From Salinibacillus aidingensis (lineage in GTDB: Bacteria > Bacillota > Bacilli > Bacillales > Alkalibacillaceae), in NCBI RefSeq assembly GCF_039522525.1, contig NZ_BAAADO010000001.1, forward strand, positions 62,001 through 126,000: a stretch of DNA of 64,000 bases. Reading direction: 5' to 3'. The notes beneath the pieces were generated by a model. That model did not search any database, was not told the origin of the DNA, and was given only the letters and a program-made list of their open reading frames with translations. Below are positions 34,327 to 42,704 of the stretch, in pieces (positions within the stretch are counted from its first letter, which is position 1; each line of letters starts with the position of its first letter). The position numbers were made by a program, and so were the translations under genes.

Positions 34327-35304
34327 ATCATTTAGAGCTGTAGATAAAGACTCCAGGTTTTTTCTCATCAGGCTGAAGTAATCGTCCTGATTCTGAATCT
34401 CTTCCCGGGTACGTACGGACAGATTATGAATGGGAAGAACCGTTGCCCCTACCTCATCTTTAATTAATTGAGCAATATTGGATACAGACGTATTTTCAAA
34501 AAGTAAATAGTCGATTTGTTTTTCTTTCACTTCATTGATAATATTGGTTAATTCCTTTTGGGATAGCTCACTGTTCTGGTTCATACCAGAAATACCAATT
34601 TGCTTAATTCCATAGGCTTCTTCCCAGTACCCGTAAGCAGCATGGGAAACAACAAACTGCTTCCGGTCTGCATGATGAATAACATCATGGAATTTGGAAT
34701 CCAAAGCCTCAAGGTTTGCCTTCAGTTCCTGAAAATTTTGCTGAAAAAACTTTTTATGTTCTGGTTTTAGCGAGATAAGTGATTCTTTAATAGTCTCCGC
34801 TATATCGATTGAACGCAGAGGGTCCAGCCATACATGAGGGTCCTTATCTCCATGCTGATGATTATGATGACTGTCTTCTTCCTCATTCTCATGAACAGGC
34901 TTCGAAACAGTCACTTCTTTTCCATGACCATGATGAACTGTATCAACGCCTTTTGCTGCCTCTACAATCAATACTTCTTCAGACTCAACGGCCTTCGATA
35001 TTTTCTCTGCATAGGCTTCTAAACCAGCTCCACTGTACATAAACAAATCGCTTTCTGCAATATCTACAATTGTTTTCGATGTCGGTTCATAGGTATGAGG
35101 ATCCATACCATCTGACAATAGATTGGTCACCTCAACGTATTCCCCGCCAATTTTTCTGGTAAAGTCCTCAATTGGATATAAGGTTGTATAAATCGAAATT
35201 TTATCCGTATGTTTTTTAATTGCTTGGTTTTCATCCTGAGTACAGGCGGTAATAACAGGGATAAATAGGACAAGAATGATGAAATAACGTACAAAATGCC
35301 TCAT
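34324..35304 (-). CDS. ZnuA/AdcA-type zinc ABC transporter binding lipoprotein
   Basis: Cluster A-1 metal-binding protein of 326 residues with lipobox VITAC (Cys21). Metal ligands are in MDPHTYEP (His), a long His/Asp/Glu-rich loop at about 124-152 (VHHGHGK, DSHHNHQHGDKDPHVW), VSHAAYGYW, and a late Glu/Asp region. The loop is the zinc-specific feature of ZnuA/AdcA. It captures Zn outside the membrane for an ABC permease, but no znuB or znuC is adjacent, so the permease must be elsewhere. GGAGAGGAG precedes the ATG. A strong Zur box is in the promoter, and zur lies next upstream. Confidence 0.9.
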   Translation of the reverse strand: MRHFVRYFIILVLFIPVITACTQDENQAIKKHTDKISIYTTLYPIEDFTRKIGGEYVEVTNLLSDGMDPHTYEPTSKTIVDIAESDLFMYSGAGLEAYAEKISKAVESEEVLIVEAAKGVDTVHHGHGKEVTVSKPVHENEEEDSHHNHQHGDKDPHVWLDPLRSIDIAETIKESLISLKPEHKKFFQQNFQELKANLEALDSKFHDVIHHADRKQFVVSHAAYGYWEEAYGIKQIGISGMNQNSELSQKELTNIINEVKEKQIDYLLFENTSVSNIAQLIKDEVGATVLPIHNLSVRTREEIQNQDDYFSLMRKNLESLSTALND

Positions 35305-35341
35305 GAATGTTTCTCCTCTCCGTTGATAACCTTACAAAATT

Positions 35342-35362
35342 ATATCGTAATCGTTACTATTT
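35342..35362. promoter_or_regulatory. Zur box
   Basis: ATATCGTAATCGTTACTATTT agrees at 18 of 20 informative positions with the Bacillus Zur consensus AAATCGTAAT-N-ATTACGATTT. A further half site GATTACGATTT follows at 35374-35384. It lies 38 bp before the zinc-binding lipoprotein gene, so Zn-loaded Zur should repress that gene. Confidence 0.8.
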
Positions 35363-35420
35363 GTAAATGTAAAGATTACGATTTAGGAGAAGATATGATA
35401 AACTTTTTTCCTAATAGAGA

Positions 35421-35442
35421 AACAGGGGTATAATCCCCTGTT
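35421..35442 (-). terminator. Hairpin after zur
   Basis: AACAGGGG (35421-35428) pairs with CCCCTGTT (35435-35442) immediately after the zur stop. The T-tract on the minus strand is weak, so read-through into the lipoprotein gene is possible. Confidence 0.5.
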
Positions 35443-35867
35443 CACTTACATTCTGGACATGTTCCATACACTTCAAACTTATGGTTTTCGATTACATAAC
35501 CTGGCAGCAACGAATTGACCTGTTCAATAGCACAAATTTCAACTGGCTTTGTCCGCCCGCACTTTGTACAAATAAAGTGATGATGATGTCCATCTGTATC
35601 ACAATGTAAACGGAAAAGCTGTTCCCCATTTAAACTTGTTGATTCCAGAATATCCAGATCTTCAAGCGTATATAAGTTCCGATAAACAGTATTATAACTT
35701 GCTCCTGGAAATTCATCCTGAAATTCCTCTAAAATATCTTTAACTGGAAAATATTGATCCTTTTGTCTTGCTTCAAATATTTGTATCAGCTTCTCACGTT
35801 GTTTCGTTTGTTTATAGCCATTTTCCTTTAATATTCCAATCGCCTGGTTGGCATTCAATAGTCTCAT
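35442..35867 (-). CDS. zur: Zur, Fur-family zinc-responsive repressor
   Basis: The 141-residue protein is a Fur-family winged helix: NTVYRNLYTLEDLDIL (recognition region), the metal-sensing HHHHFICTKCG with two Cys, and the C-terminal TCPEC with the other two Cys of the structural zinc site. Overall it follows B. subtilis Zur (YKQTKQREKLIQIF, GEQLFRLHC, NHKFEVYGTCP). Together with the Zur box and zinc-binding lipoprotein downstream, Zur is far more likely than Fur or PerR. The start has AAAAAGGGATGAGAC around it; M1 was kept. Confidence 0.92.
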   Translation of the reverse strand: MRLLNANQAIGILKENGYKQTKQREKLIQIFEARQKDQYFPVKDILEEFQDEFPGASYNTVYRNLYTLEDLDILESTSLNGEQLFRLHCDTDGHHHHFICTKCGRTKPVEICAIEQVNSLLPGYVIENHKFEVYGTCPECK

Positions 35868-35896
35868 CCCTTTTTCGATGAAATACTTTTTTATTA

Positions 35897-35912
35897 TTAT
35901 AATGGATTATTC
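35897..35912. promoter_or_regulatory. Weak Fur-family (PerR/Zur-like) box
   Basis: TTATAATGGATTATTC lies between the divergent zur and catalase genes. It resembles the 7-1-7 PerR box TTATAATnATTATAA but has one extra base between halves. PerR control of catalase would make sense, yet the match is imperfect. Confidence 0.25.
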
Positions 35913-36007
35913 ATTCTATGTACATTCCATTGGTTCGCGAAGTTTCATGGTAAGAAATCTGTACAATATCCTTACATGAATTAAAACAGGATATGGAAGG
36001 ATATCAA

Positions 36008-37660
36008 ATGATGAATGAATTTTTTAAGGAAAGAGGCGATAAACAAATGGATAACATGGATAAAAACCAAAACAATCAAACCAACATTGAAAAGGATGAT
36101 TCTCTAACCACCAGACAGGGCCATCCGGTTACCAATAATCAGGATATTCGGACCGTCGGTAACCGTGGTCCTGCAACTTTGGAAAACTACGATTTTATAG
36201 AAAAAATCAGTCATTTTGATCGGGAGAAAGTCCCGGAACGGATTGTGCATGCTCGTGGGGCAGGTGCTCATGGCTATTTTGAATCCTACGGTACCGTTGG
36301 AGATGAGCCCGTCAGCAAATATACCCGGGCAAAAGTATTTCAGGAGAAAGGAAAGCAAACCCCTGTTTTTGTCCGTTTTTCCACGGTTGTTCACGGCAGA
36401 CATTCTCCTGAAACGGTCCGTGATCCAAGAGGATTTGCGGTTAAATTTTATACAGAGGATGGGAATTGGGACTTAGTAGGAAATAACTTAAAAATCTTTT
36501 TTATTCGTGATGCGATGAAATTTCCTGATATGATTCATGCCTTTAGACCTGATCCCGTTACAAATATACAGGATAGTCAGCGTTTCTTTGACTTCTGCTC
36601 CAATTCTCCTGAAAGCTTCCATATGGTGACCTTTGTTTACTCCCCATGGGGAATCCCTGCCAACTACCGTCAAATGCAGGGCTCTGGAGTAAACACGTAT
36701 AAATGGGTCAATAAAGATGGTGAAGCAGTGTTAGTGAAATATCATTGGGAGCCCAAACAGGGAATTAAAAATCTGACTGTAGAAGAAGCAGAGAAAATAC
36801 AGGGGAAAAATTTTAACCACGCAACACAGGATTTATATGATGCCATTGAACAGGGCAACTACCCTGAATGGGAACTGTATGTGCAAATCATGAGCGATGA
36901 TGAACATCCTGAACTGGATTTTGATCCACTGGATGATACAAAAATCTGGCCTGAAGATCAATTTCCTTGGCTGCCTGTCGGAAAAATGGTTCTTAATAAA
37001 AATCCGGAAAATTTCTTTGAAGAAGTGGAACAGGCTGCCTTTGGAACAGGGGTCCTCGTTGACGGCCTTGATTTCTCCGATGATAAAATGCTGCAGGGCC
37101 GCACTTTTTCCTATTCGGATACCCAGCGTTACCGGGTAGGGGCGAACTATTTACAGTTACCAATTAACAGAGCCAAAAAGCGGGTAGCAACCAACCAGGA
37201 AGGTGGTCAGCTGCGGTATGAAAGTGATAAGGGACCGAATCATAATCCACACATTAATTATGAGCCTTCCACATTTAGTGGCTTAAAAGAAACGGAACAG
37301 GTCGGAAAGGAATACAAACCGGAAGTACAAGGAAAATTGGTACGAGAACCGATTGATCGAAAGGAAGTAACCAAACAGGCAGGAGAAACCTATCGCTGGT
37401 TTGAGGATTGGGAAAAGGACGAGTTAATCAAAAATATGGTTGGTGACCTGTCTGAGTGTGACCAGCGAATTCAGGACAAGATGATTGCCTTAGCTGAAGA
37501 AGCTGATGACGAATATGGACGCCGATTACGTGATGGCCTGGAAGAAGCTAAGAAAATGAAGAAAGACGGTAGCTCAAGTCAAAATCCACTGGGAGCAGAA
37601 GATGCAGAGCAAGCCCCTAAACAAGCAGAGAAAAACAGCCACAACTCCAGACCTTATTAA
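36008..37660 (+). CDS. katA: Catalase (heme, monofunctional)
   Basis: About 550 residues. The catalytic His is in RIVHARGAGAHGYFES, the distal Asn in VGNNLKIFFIRDAMKFPD, and the heme-ligating Tyr in TFSYSDTQRYRVGANY; family members usually have FSYPDTQ or FAYPDTQ, so the Ser is a small departure. It degrades hydrogen peroxide in the cytosol. The C-terminal tail (AEDAEQAPKQAEK) is low complexity. The start is uncertain: ATG pairs at 36008/36011 follow GGAAGGA, and another ATG at 36047 follows AAGGAAAGAGG. It is a single gene followed by a palindromic repeat and a terminator. Confidence 0.93.
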   Translation: MMNEFFKERGDKQMDNMDKNQNNQTNIEKDDSLTTRQGHPVTNNQDIRTVGNRGPATLENYDFIEKISHFDREKVPERIVHARGAGAHGYFESYGTVGDEPVSKYTRAKVFQEKGKQTPVFVRFSTVVHGRHSPETVRDPRGFAVKFYTEDGNWDLVGNNLKIFFIRDAMKFPDMIHAFRPDPVTNIQDSQRFFDFCSNSPESFHMVTFVYSPWGIPANYRQMQGSGVNTYKWVNKDGEAVLVKYHWEPKQGIKNLTVEEAEKIQGKNFNHATQDLYDAIEQGNYPEWELYVQIMSDDEHPELDFDPLDDTKIWPEDQFPWLPVGKMVLNKNPENFFEEVEQAAFGTGVLVDGLDFSDDKMLQGRTFSYSDTQRYRVGANYLQLPINRAKKRVATNQEGGQLRYESDKGPNHNPHINYEPSTFSGLKETEQVGKEYKPEVQGKLVREPIDRKEVTKQAGETYRWFEDWEKDELIKNMVGDLSECDQRIQDKMIALAEEADDEYGRRLRDGLEEAKKMKKDGSSSQNPLGAEDAEQAPKQAEKNSHNSRPY

Positions 37661-37661
37661 C

Positions 37662-37800
37662 AAGAAAAGCGAAGGAGACCGTTTAGGCCCGACGGCATAA
37701 GCAGAATCTCCGGAGTGGCCGGATTTTGGCCATGGAGCGGATTCTGCTTATGTCCGCTTGGGCCTGGGAGCCGTAGCTGGCAGAGACAAGCAGCGAAGCC
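37662..37800 (+). repeat. Dispersed palindromic element, copy A
   Basis: The core at 37695-37753 is bounded by GCATAAGCAGAAT and ATTCTGCTTATGTC, with an inner palindrome TGGCC...ATTTTGGCCA. The outer arms contain TTAGGCCC and GGGCCTGGG. The inverted copy at 42350-42457 is very similar over about 105 bp; shorter matches are at 55888-56000 and 63150-63245. No reading frame is present. It behaves like a MITE- or REP-type intergenic element. Confidence 0.85.
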
Positions 37801-37813
37801 AGAAAACACACTT

Positions 37814-37840
37814 ACCCATGCAGAACCATGCATGGGTTTT
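37814..37840 (+). terminator. Rho-independent terminator downstream of catalase
   Basis: CCCATGCA (37815-37822) and TGCATGGG (37829-37836) form a perfect 8-bp stem followed by TTTT. It lies 150 bp beyond the catalase stop, after the palindromic element. Confidence 0.75.
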
Positions 37841-37962
37841 ACATAACAGCTGCCGGATTTGTTCCATCATTCCCCACCCATGTATCAATTGATTTACTCT
37901 TTCCTGCAAAAGACATACAATGGTACCGTACTTGATTTATAGAATAATAAAGGAGCATAAAC

Positions 37963-38835
37963 ATGAATTTAGATTTACCAAAAGAGATTAACAATTATAT
38001 TCAACAAAATCAGCAGAAGCAGAATCATGATTATGAACACCTAAATACCACAGGTGGATATATGGAAACGGAGGATCTTGTTCGTAAGACAGCTATCGCT
38101 TTTTATTTAGGTAAAAATATACTTCTGAAAGGACCTACCGGAACCGGAAAAACGAAATTGGCAGAATCCCTGTCATCGCTATACCATAAGCCTATGCACA
38201 GCATTAATTGCTCTGTAGATTTAGATGCAGAAAGTTTATTAGGCTTTAAAACCATAAACGAGAAAAACGGAGAATCCATCATCGAATTTGTCGAAGGACC
38301 CGTTATTCAGGCGATGAAAAACGGCCATACGTTGTATATAGATGAAATTAATATGGCCAGGCCGGAAACCCTCCCCATCTTAAATGGTGTGCTGGATTAC
38401 CGGAAAACGATAACAAATCCCTTTACCAATGAGGTGATTACTGCCCATAAAGATTTCAGAGTTATCGCTGCTATTAATGAAGGGTATGTCGGCACCACTC
38501 CTCTAAATGAAGCTTTAAAGAACCGATTCGTCATCTTCCAGGTTTCTTACTTAACGGGCGAACCTTTAAAAGAGGTTATTAAGGAACAAACGGCCTTGGA
38601 AGATGAACAGACCATCGACTATATGGTGAAGCTCTCAGAGGAATTAATTAATGAAACAAAAAAAGGAAAAATTTCCGAGGATGCCGCCTCAACCAGGGCA
38701 CTGTTGGATGCATGCGATTTATCTGTTTATTTAACTCCATTGACCGCTATTGAACATGCGATTGCCGAAAAATTAGAAGATGAACGGGAAAAGCATTTTG
38801 TTCTAAATTTAGCTGAAACCTATTTTAAGGAATGA
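37963..38835 (+). CDS. MoxR-type AAA ATPase (YojN/NorQ-like)
   Basis: The 290-residue AAA+ protein has Walker A GPTGTGKTK (57-65), Walker B LYIDEINMARPETL, sensor FRVIAAINEGY and an arginine-finger region LNEALKNRF. It belongs to the MoxR/NorQ/CbbQ branch, which works with VWA-domain partners to insert metals or activate enzymes. The next gene, four bases downstream, encodes that VWA partner, as in B. subtilis yojN-yojO. AAAGGAGCATAAAC precedes the ATG. The target complex is unknown; no nitric oxide reductase gene is nearby. Confidence 0.9.
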   Translation: MNLDLPKEINNYIQQNQQKQNHDYEHLNTTGGYMETEDLVRKTAIAFYLGKNILLKGPTGTGKTKLAESLSSLYHKPMHSINCSVDLDAESLLGFKTINEKNGESIIEFVEGPVIQAMKNGHTLYIDEINMARPETLPILNGVLDYRKTITNPFTNEVITAHKDFRVIAAINEGYVGTTPLNEALKNRFVIFQVSYLTGEPLKEVIKEQTALEDEQTIDYMVKLSEELINETKKGKISEDAASTRALLDACDLSVYLTPLTAIEHAIAEKLEDEREKHFVLNLAETYFKE

Positions 38836-38839
38836 TTTC

Positions 38840-40663
38840 ATGAGCTTTATTGAAAAAGAAACGAATTATTTCATGTTTATGCAGTTGAAGGATTTAGCTA
38901 TTTCCTTTATGAAAAAGGATGTCGATATTCAATATAATCAGGTTTCCTTTCTGGATATCCATGCTCCTAAAGTGACGATTAGCAGCTTTTGGGAGAATCG
39001 TACAACCAAGAGACATTTGGGCGAAAAAAGTGATATTTACCTGCGCGCTCTCGGAAATTATCATTTTAGTGATCGTCAGGCTTTTATTCAATTTTTAAAT
39101 CAAAATCAAAGAAGCCGACTCCCTGCTTATGTTAAACAACTGACAGCTTTTTTAGAAGATATACGACTTGAGGAAAAAATACGCTCATTGCGGCCTGGTA
39201 CAGGAAGATCATTCTCCTTCCGCAGAGAACAATATGCCGGGTTCTTTCAGGATCAATTAAAAGTAAATCGTAATCGAGGGTTTGATTCGGATACTTTGTT
39301 CTGTTATTTAACGTTAGCCATCTTCAAAGGCATGGATGTATTTGAGGAATCCATCTTAACTATTCCGGATGCGACAATGGCAAAGATAAAAGAAAGATTG
39401 TTTCGTATTTTTGATTGCAGGAATACAGAAGAAGTTATTGGTTTAGCGTGGAATATTTACGAAATGACAGAGGAATATGTAAGCACGGACATGATTAACG
39501 CCTATTTTACCTTACCAAAAATCCTCAGTAGGGATATAAAAGAGGATGAAGAAGATGAGTCTATCGATGAACTATTCCCTACGTGGAGCAGAAAACGTAA
39601 AAAAGAAACCAAGGAAACCTTCCTTCAATTTGATGATGTAGATGGAGAGCATCAGGATACAAAATTCACAAAAACACCGAGAGAAAGTGAGTCTACAGAT
39701 CAGGTAATGGCAAGTGTTCAAGGCCAATCTCAGCAGGCTGATTTAAATGATCACTCAGAGGCCTCCAATCAGCAATTGGAGGATGAAGAGGATAAAGAGG
39801 AATTTAACAAAGGAAAAGCAAATCGTTATGCTGTGGCCATTGAAAAAGATATAGAACCTTTCACAGAGCAGGACCTGAACGATTATGAGATGCTAAGACA
39901 AAAAGTAGCCTTAGAAAAGAAAAAGCTGGTAAAGCTGCTTACAGATATTCTTGACCGGAAGAAGGAACATAACTACAGGCGTTTACATTATGGAAAGCTG
40001 GATAAAAAATTGGTTCGCTTTTTAACTGAAGAAAATCCTAAAATGTTTGTTAAAAAGGATGAAGACATGACATTTGATTGCACGTTCTCCCTCTTAGTAG
40101 ACTGCTCCTCATCCATGATGAATAAAATGAACAAAACGAAGGAAACGATTGTCCTCTTCCATGAAACGTTAAAACAGATGAACATCTCCCATTCTGTTAT
40201 GGGATTCTGGGAGGATGGTCTGGACAGCGATGATGAATATCAGCCTAATTACTTTCATGAAGTGGTTCCCTTCCAAAACAGCTTGCAAAAAACTTCCGGT
40301 CCTCATATTATGCAGCTTCAGCCTGAAGAGGATAACCGGGATGGATTTGCGATTAGATATGCCGGGCACAAGCTGTCAAAACAAAACGAGCAAAATAAAT
40401 TTCTTTTTGTATTAACAGATGGAAAGCCGGCAGCATTTAATTACTTTCAAAACGGAATAATGGATACAAAAGAAGCGATCCAGCAGCTGAATAAGAAAAA
40501 TGTCCGAACCATTGGCGTTCAAATGGACCAACAGGATGAACAGCAGGAAAAAATCATGGAATCCATGTATAATCAGCATTATCTTATGATTGACAATTTA
40601 AATGAAATGCCTGCCCAGTTTGCAGGAATTCTGAAAAAATTAATTATGAAATCAGGAAATTAA
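38840..40663 (+). CDS. VWA-domain protein (YojO/NorD/CobT-like)
   Basis: The 607-residue protein has a C-terminal von Willebrand A domain (about 415-605) with the MIDAS motif DCSSSM at Asp421, a Thr in the TDGKP loop and downstream Asp. The N-terminal helical part and a long acidic, low-complexity linker (about 235-330, EDEEDESIDEL, QLEDEEDKEEF) are typical of CobT/NorD/YojO chaperone partners. It follows the MoxR ATPase by four bases, an obligate pair. The stop overlaps the end of the convergent small gene by four bases. Confidence 0.9.
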   Translation: MSFIEKETNYFMFMQLKDLAISFMKKDVDIQYNQVSFLDIHAPKVTISSFWENRTTKRHLGEKSDIYLRALGNYHFSDRQAFIQFLNQNQRSRLPAYVKQLTAFLEDIRLEEKIRSLRPGTGRSFSFRREQYAGFFQDQLKVNRNRGFDSDTLFCYLTLAIFKGMDVFEESILTIPDATMAKIKERLFRIFDCRNTEEVIGLAWNIYEMTEEYVSTDMINAYFTLPKILSRDIKEDEEDESIDELFPTWSRKRKKETKETFLQFDDVDGEHQDTKFTKTPRESESTDQVMASVQGQSQQADLNDHSEASNQQLEDEEDKEEFNKGKANRYAVAIEKDIEPFTEQDLNDYEMLRQKVALEKKKLVKLLTDILDRKKEHNYRRLHYGKLDKKLVRFLTEENPKMFVKKDEDMTFDCTFSLLVDCSSSMMNKMNKTKETIVLFHETLKQMNISHSVMGFWEDGLDSDDEYQPNYFHEVVPFQNSLQKTSGPHIMQLQPEEDNRDGFAIRYAGHKLSKQNEQNKFLFVLTDGKPAAFNYFQNGIMDTKEAIQQLNKKNVRTIGVQMDQQDEQQEKIMESMYNQHYLMIDNLNEMPAQFAGILKKLIMKSGN

Positions 40664-40932
40664 TGAATATGCATTCGATGGATTAGTTTATCCAGATCCT
40701 GCAGGAGGACCTCTGCTTCCTCCCTGCTCAATCTTACAGGCATTTGATCATTCACGGTAATTACACAGGATTCATCACCCTTTATTTGTTTAATTAAATA
40801 TTCATGCAATGCCTCAATCTGTGACGACTGCAATATGGATTGAGTTTCGAGATGTTTAATTTCCTTTATAATAAACTCATTTTCCCGAATGGAAAATTCA
40901 CCCTTAATTAATTGTCCTTGATAGGTTTCCAT
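40660..40932 (-). CDS. Small soluble protein of unknown function
   Basis: 90 residues from the ATG at 40932, after AAGGAAGGGTTGGAT; the longer frame to 40965 includes that site. It reads as two helices and a short beta region (QGQLIKGEFSIRENEFIIKEIKHLE, CVITVNDQMPVRLSREEAEVLLQDLDKLI in part). No membrane or signal segment. I do not recognise the family. It is convergent with the VWA gene, overlapping its stop by four bases. Confidence 0.7.
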   Translation of the reverse strand: METYQGQLIKGEFSIRENEFIIKEIKHLETQSILQSSQIEALHEYLIKQIKGDESCVITVNDQMPVRLSREEAEVLLQDLDKLIHRMHIH

Positions 40933-40988
40933 ATCCAACCCTTCCTTCTCATAAAGGGGAATCATAAAGATTCCCCTTATAGTGTGTT

Positions 40989-41174
40989 TTATTTTCTCTC
41001 TTTCGCTCTTCTATCCGCTGCATTGGAGCGCTGCTGTGCTTCAAGATCATCATGGTCAGCCAGTTCCTGAGAAAATTCAATGTCCAGGCCGTCAGAAGCA
41101 ATATCCCTGCGGGGGGTTTGAGGCAGTTTTTGTTTGTTCTTATCTCTTGGTTTTTGGCTTTGTCCTCGTCCCAT
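40989..41174 (-). CDS. yfhD: YfhD family protein
   Basis: The 61-residue protein starts MGRGQSQKPRDKNKQKLPQTP and ends with DLEAQQRSNAADRRAKERK, the YfhD arrangement (basic start, GLDIEFSQELAD middle, acidic then basic end). YfhD proteins are short hydrophilic Bacillus proteins associated with sporulation, similar in style to minor SASPs. GGAAAGGAGCATGACA precedes the ATG at 41174. It is a single gene. Confidence 0.85.
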   Translation of the reverse strand: MGRGQSQKPRDKNKQKLPQTPRRDIASDGLDIEFSQELADHDDLEAQQRSNAADRRAKERK

Positions 41175-41259
41175 TGTCATGCTCCTTTCCCGATTTAATG
41201 AACACGTGGTTCACTTTTAGCTTCCCATTTGTTGTGATCAAGTATGATTCCACTTTCTG

Positions 41260-42234
41260 CTAAGCTTTCAAATAAAATGAAGCTTCATCGACCATTTCTA
41301 CTTCAGGATTTGATTTTAAATCTTTAACTAATTGAAATAAAGCCTCGTCCTTTTTTTTGGCCTCAATCATACAGTCAATTTGACCTGTGCTTCCATTGAC
41401 TTCTTTGGCAAATTGTAAAAACATATCAGAATCAACTGTATCTGCATGGGCGCGAAACTGCTTTTTACTTTTTGGACTGGAAATATGCATTTTCACTGCA
41501 TGCGGAGAGGCGTTCCACGTATTTAAAATTCGATCCCACTCCTTAATCCAGTTTTCCTGTTCATGGTTAGCAAGATGGTGATGAAGATCAAACACAGCTG
41601 GTATATTTAATTTTTCACAAGCATATAAAACATCGTGTATATGATAGGTTTTATCATCATTTTCCAGCATAATCATTTCCTGTATACGTTCAGGTACATA
41701 GGACCAATTTGTTATAAAACGCTCCAGAGAGTCCTCTTTACTTTCATATTTTCCACCCAGATGTAATACACACCGATGTCTGGGACTCACGTTCATATTG
41801 GTTAACAGTTTATAATGATAGTCGAGTGTGAGAAAAGAGGTCTTTAAAACCTCTTTTCTGGGGGTATTGAGCACTACGAAATGGTCAGGGTGAAAATCAA
41901 TCCGCATTTGGTTTCGATCGGCAAAATCTCCCAAATCTTCTAAGTCTTTTTTCACGGGCTTGATGTAATCCCATCCCTTTAAAGCTTCATGAGTTGCCAG
42001 AGGTACCAGTCTGGAACTGAGACGAAAGAAATGAATATCATTTGCTTTGTTATGCTTAAGCAGACGAAGACAGTTTTGTACATTGGATTGGGCGACGCTT
42101 TCCAATTTATGGACCGCAGCCTCCTCATCATCAAATTGTGAATAGCGTTTGTAGGTCATCGTTTGGGACGGAGAACTATTTTTCAGGTGAACACTCATAG
42201 CTACATATCCAAGACGAAATAATGTATTTGTCAT
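41260..42234 (-). CDS. uvsE: UvsE UV-damage DNA endonuclease
   Basis: The 324-residue TIM-barrel enzyme begins FRLGYVAMSVHL, as in UvsE/UVDE. Metal ligands are visible in RIDFHPDHFVVLN, VLHLGGKYESKE, MLENDDKTY, FDLHHHLAN and the final MIEAKKKDEAL with its Glu and modified Lys region. It nicks DNA 5' of UV photoproducts and some abasic sites, an alternative to UvrABC, often spore-linked in Bacillus. GAGGGATATA precedes the ATG. It is monocistronic; a palindromic repeat lies upstream. Confidence 0.93.
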   Translation of the reverse strand: MTNTLFRLGYVAMSVHLKNSSPSQTMTYKRYSQFDDEEAAVHKLESVAQSNVQNCLRLLKHNKANDIHFFRLSSRLVPLATHEALKGWDYIKPVKKDLEDLGDFADRNQMRIDFHPDHFVVLNTPRKEVLKTSFLTLDYHYKLLTNMNVSPRHRCVLHLGGKYESKEDSLERFITNWSYVPERIQEMIMLENDDKTYHIHDVLYACEKLNIPAVFDLHHHLANHEQENWIKEWDRILNTWNASPHAVKMHISSPKSKKQFRAHADTVDSDMFLQFAKEVNGSTGQIDCMIEAKKKDEALFQLVKDLKSNPEVEMVDEASFYLKA

Positions 42235-42349
42235 TATATCCCTCAGTTTTTACACTTAGCCTATGTAATCGCATCATTTTTATCAGAGAACAAAGAGTCT
42301 TATACGTTGCACTAAACACTTGCCCCCGCTTTCGCTTTTCTCTGTCCAA

Positions 42350-42457
42350 CTCCGGCTCCCAGGCCCAAGCGGACATAAGCAGAATTCCTTCCATGGCCAA
42401 AATACGGCCACTCCTGAAATTCTGCTTATGCCGTCGCGCCTAAACGGTCGCCTCCGA
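42350..42457 (-). repeat. Dispersed palindromic element, copy B
   Basis: Reverse-oriented copy of the element at 37662-37800. Its core 42374-42431 runs CATAAGCAGAATTCC to AATTCTGCTTATGCC with the inner TGGCCAAAATACGGCCA. Both outer arms (CTCCCAGGCCCAAGCGGAC and CGCGCCTAAACGGTCGCC) match copy A when reversed. It lies in the uvsE upstream region. Confidence 0.85.
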
Positions 42458-42469
42458 TTTTCGTATAAA

Positions 42470-42496
42470 AAAGACATGCATGGGCGCATGTCTTTT
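42470..42496 (-). terminator. Rho-independent terminator
   Basis: AAGACATGC (42471-42479) and GCATGTCTT (42486-42494) form a 9-bp stem with TTTTTT on the minus strand, directly after the nitroreductase stop codon. It is the surviving terminator of that broken gene. Confidence 0.8.
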
Positions 42497-42593
42497 ACAT
42501 TGATTCATAATATACAACTGATTCTCGTGGAAGCATCTTTTTTGGTTTTAAGTTCTGATCAGGATATCCCAGACCCAATATGGAGGCAACACC
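42495..42593 (-). pseudogene. Nitroreductase-family C-terminal remnant
   Basis: Thirty-two codons plus TAA read GVASILGLGYPDQNLKPKKM then LPRESVVYYESM. The IxALGYPDxxxKPKKRLPxEEVVHYE pattern is the usual C-terminal end of FMN-dependent nitroreductases. Nothing of the preceding 150-plus residues is present. The fragment joins at its 5' side, in another frame, to the start of a DUF4395-type gene. A terminator follows the stop at once, confirming a true gene end. Confidence 0.7.
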
Positions 42594-42682
42594 ATAATTA
42601 GAGGATGAAATTGTAATGCCAGAATCACCAGAACCAGAATAAACATCTGATTCGTCTTGACAAGCGGTTTTGGAATTGTCAA
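42594..42682 (-). pseudogene. DUF4395-like gene start, truncated
   Basis: A TTG start at 42682, with GGCGAGG just upstream, opens a frame reading TIPKPLVKTNQMFILVLVIL then ALQFHPLIMV. IPxPLVxxNQxFIVxxVLxAL is the N-terminal pattern of DUF4395 membrane proteins (about 140 residues). After about 30 codons the frame enters nitroreductase sequence and stops at 42548. It follows the small Cys-rich gene by 22 bp and was probably the last gene of that operon before the deletion. Confidence 0.55.
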
Positions 42683-42704
42683 AATCCTCGCCAGTAAAGA
42701 CGCT

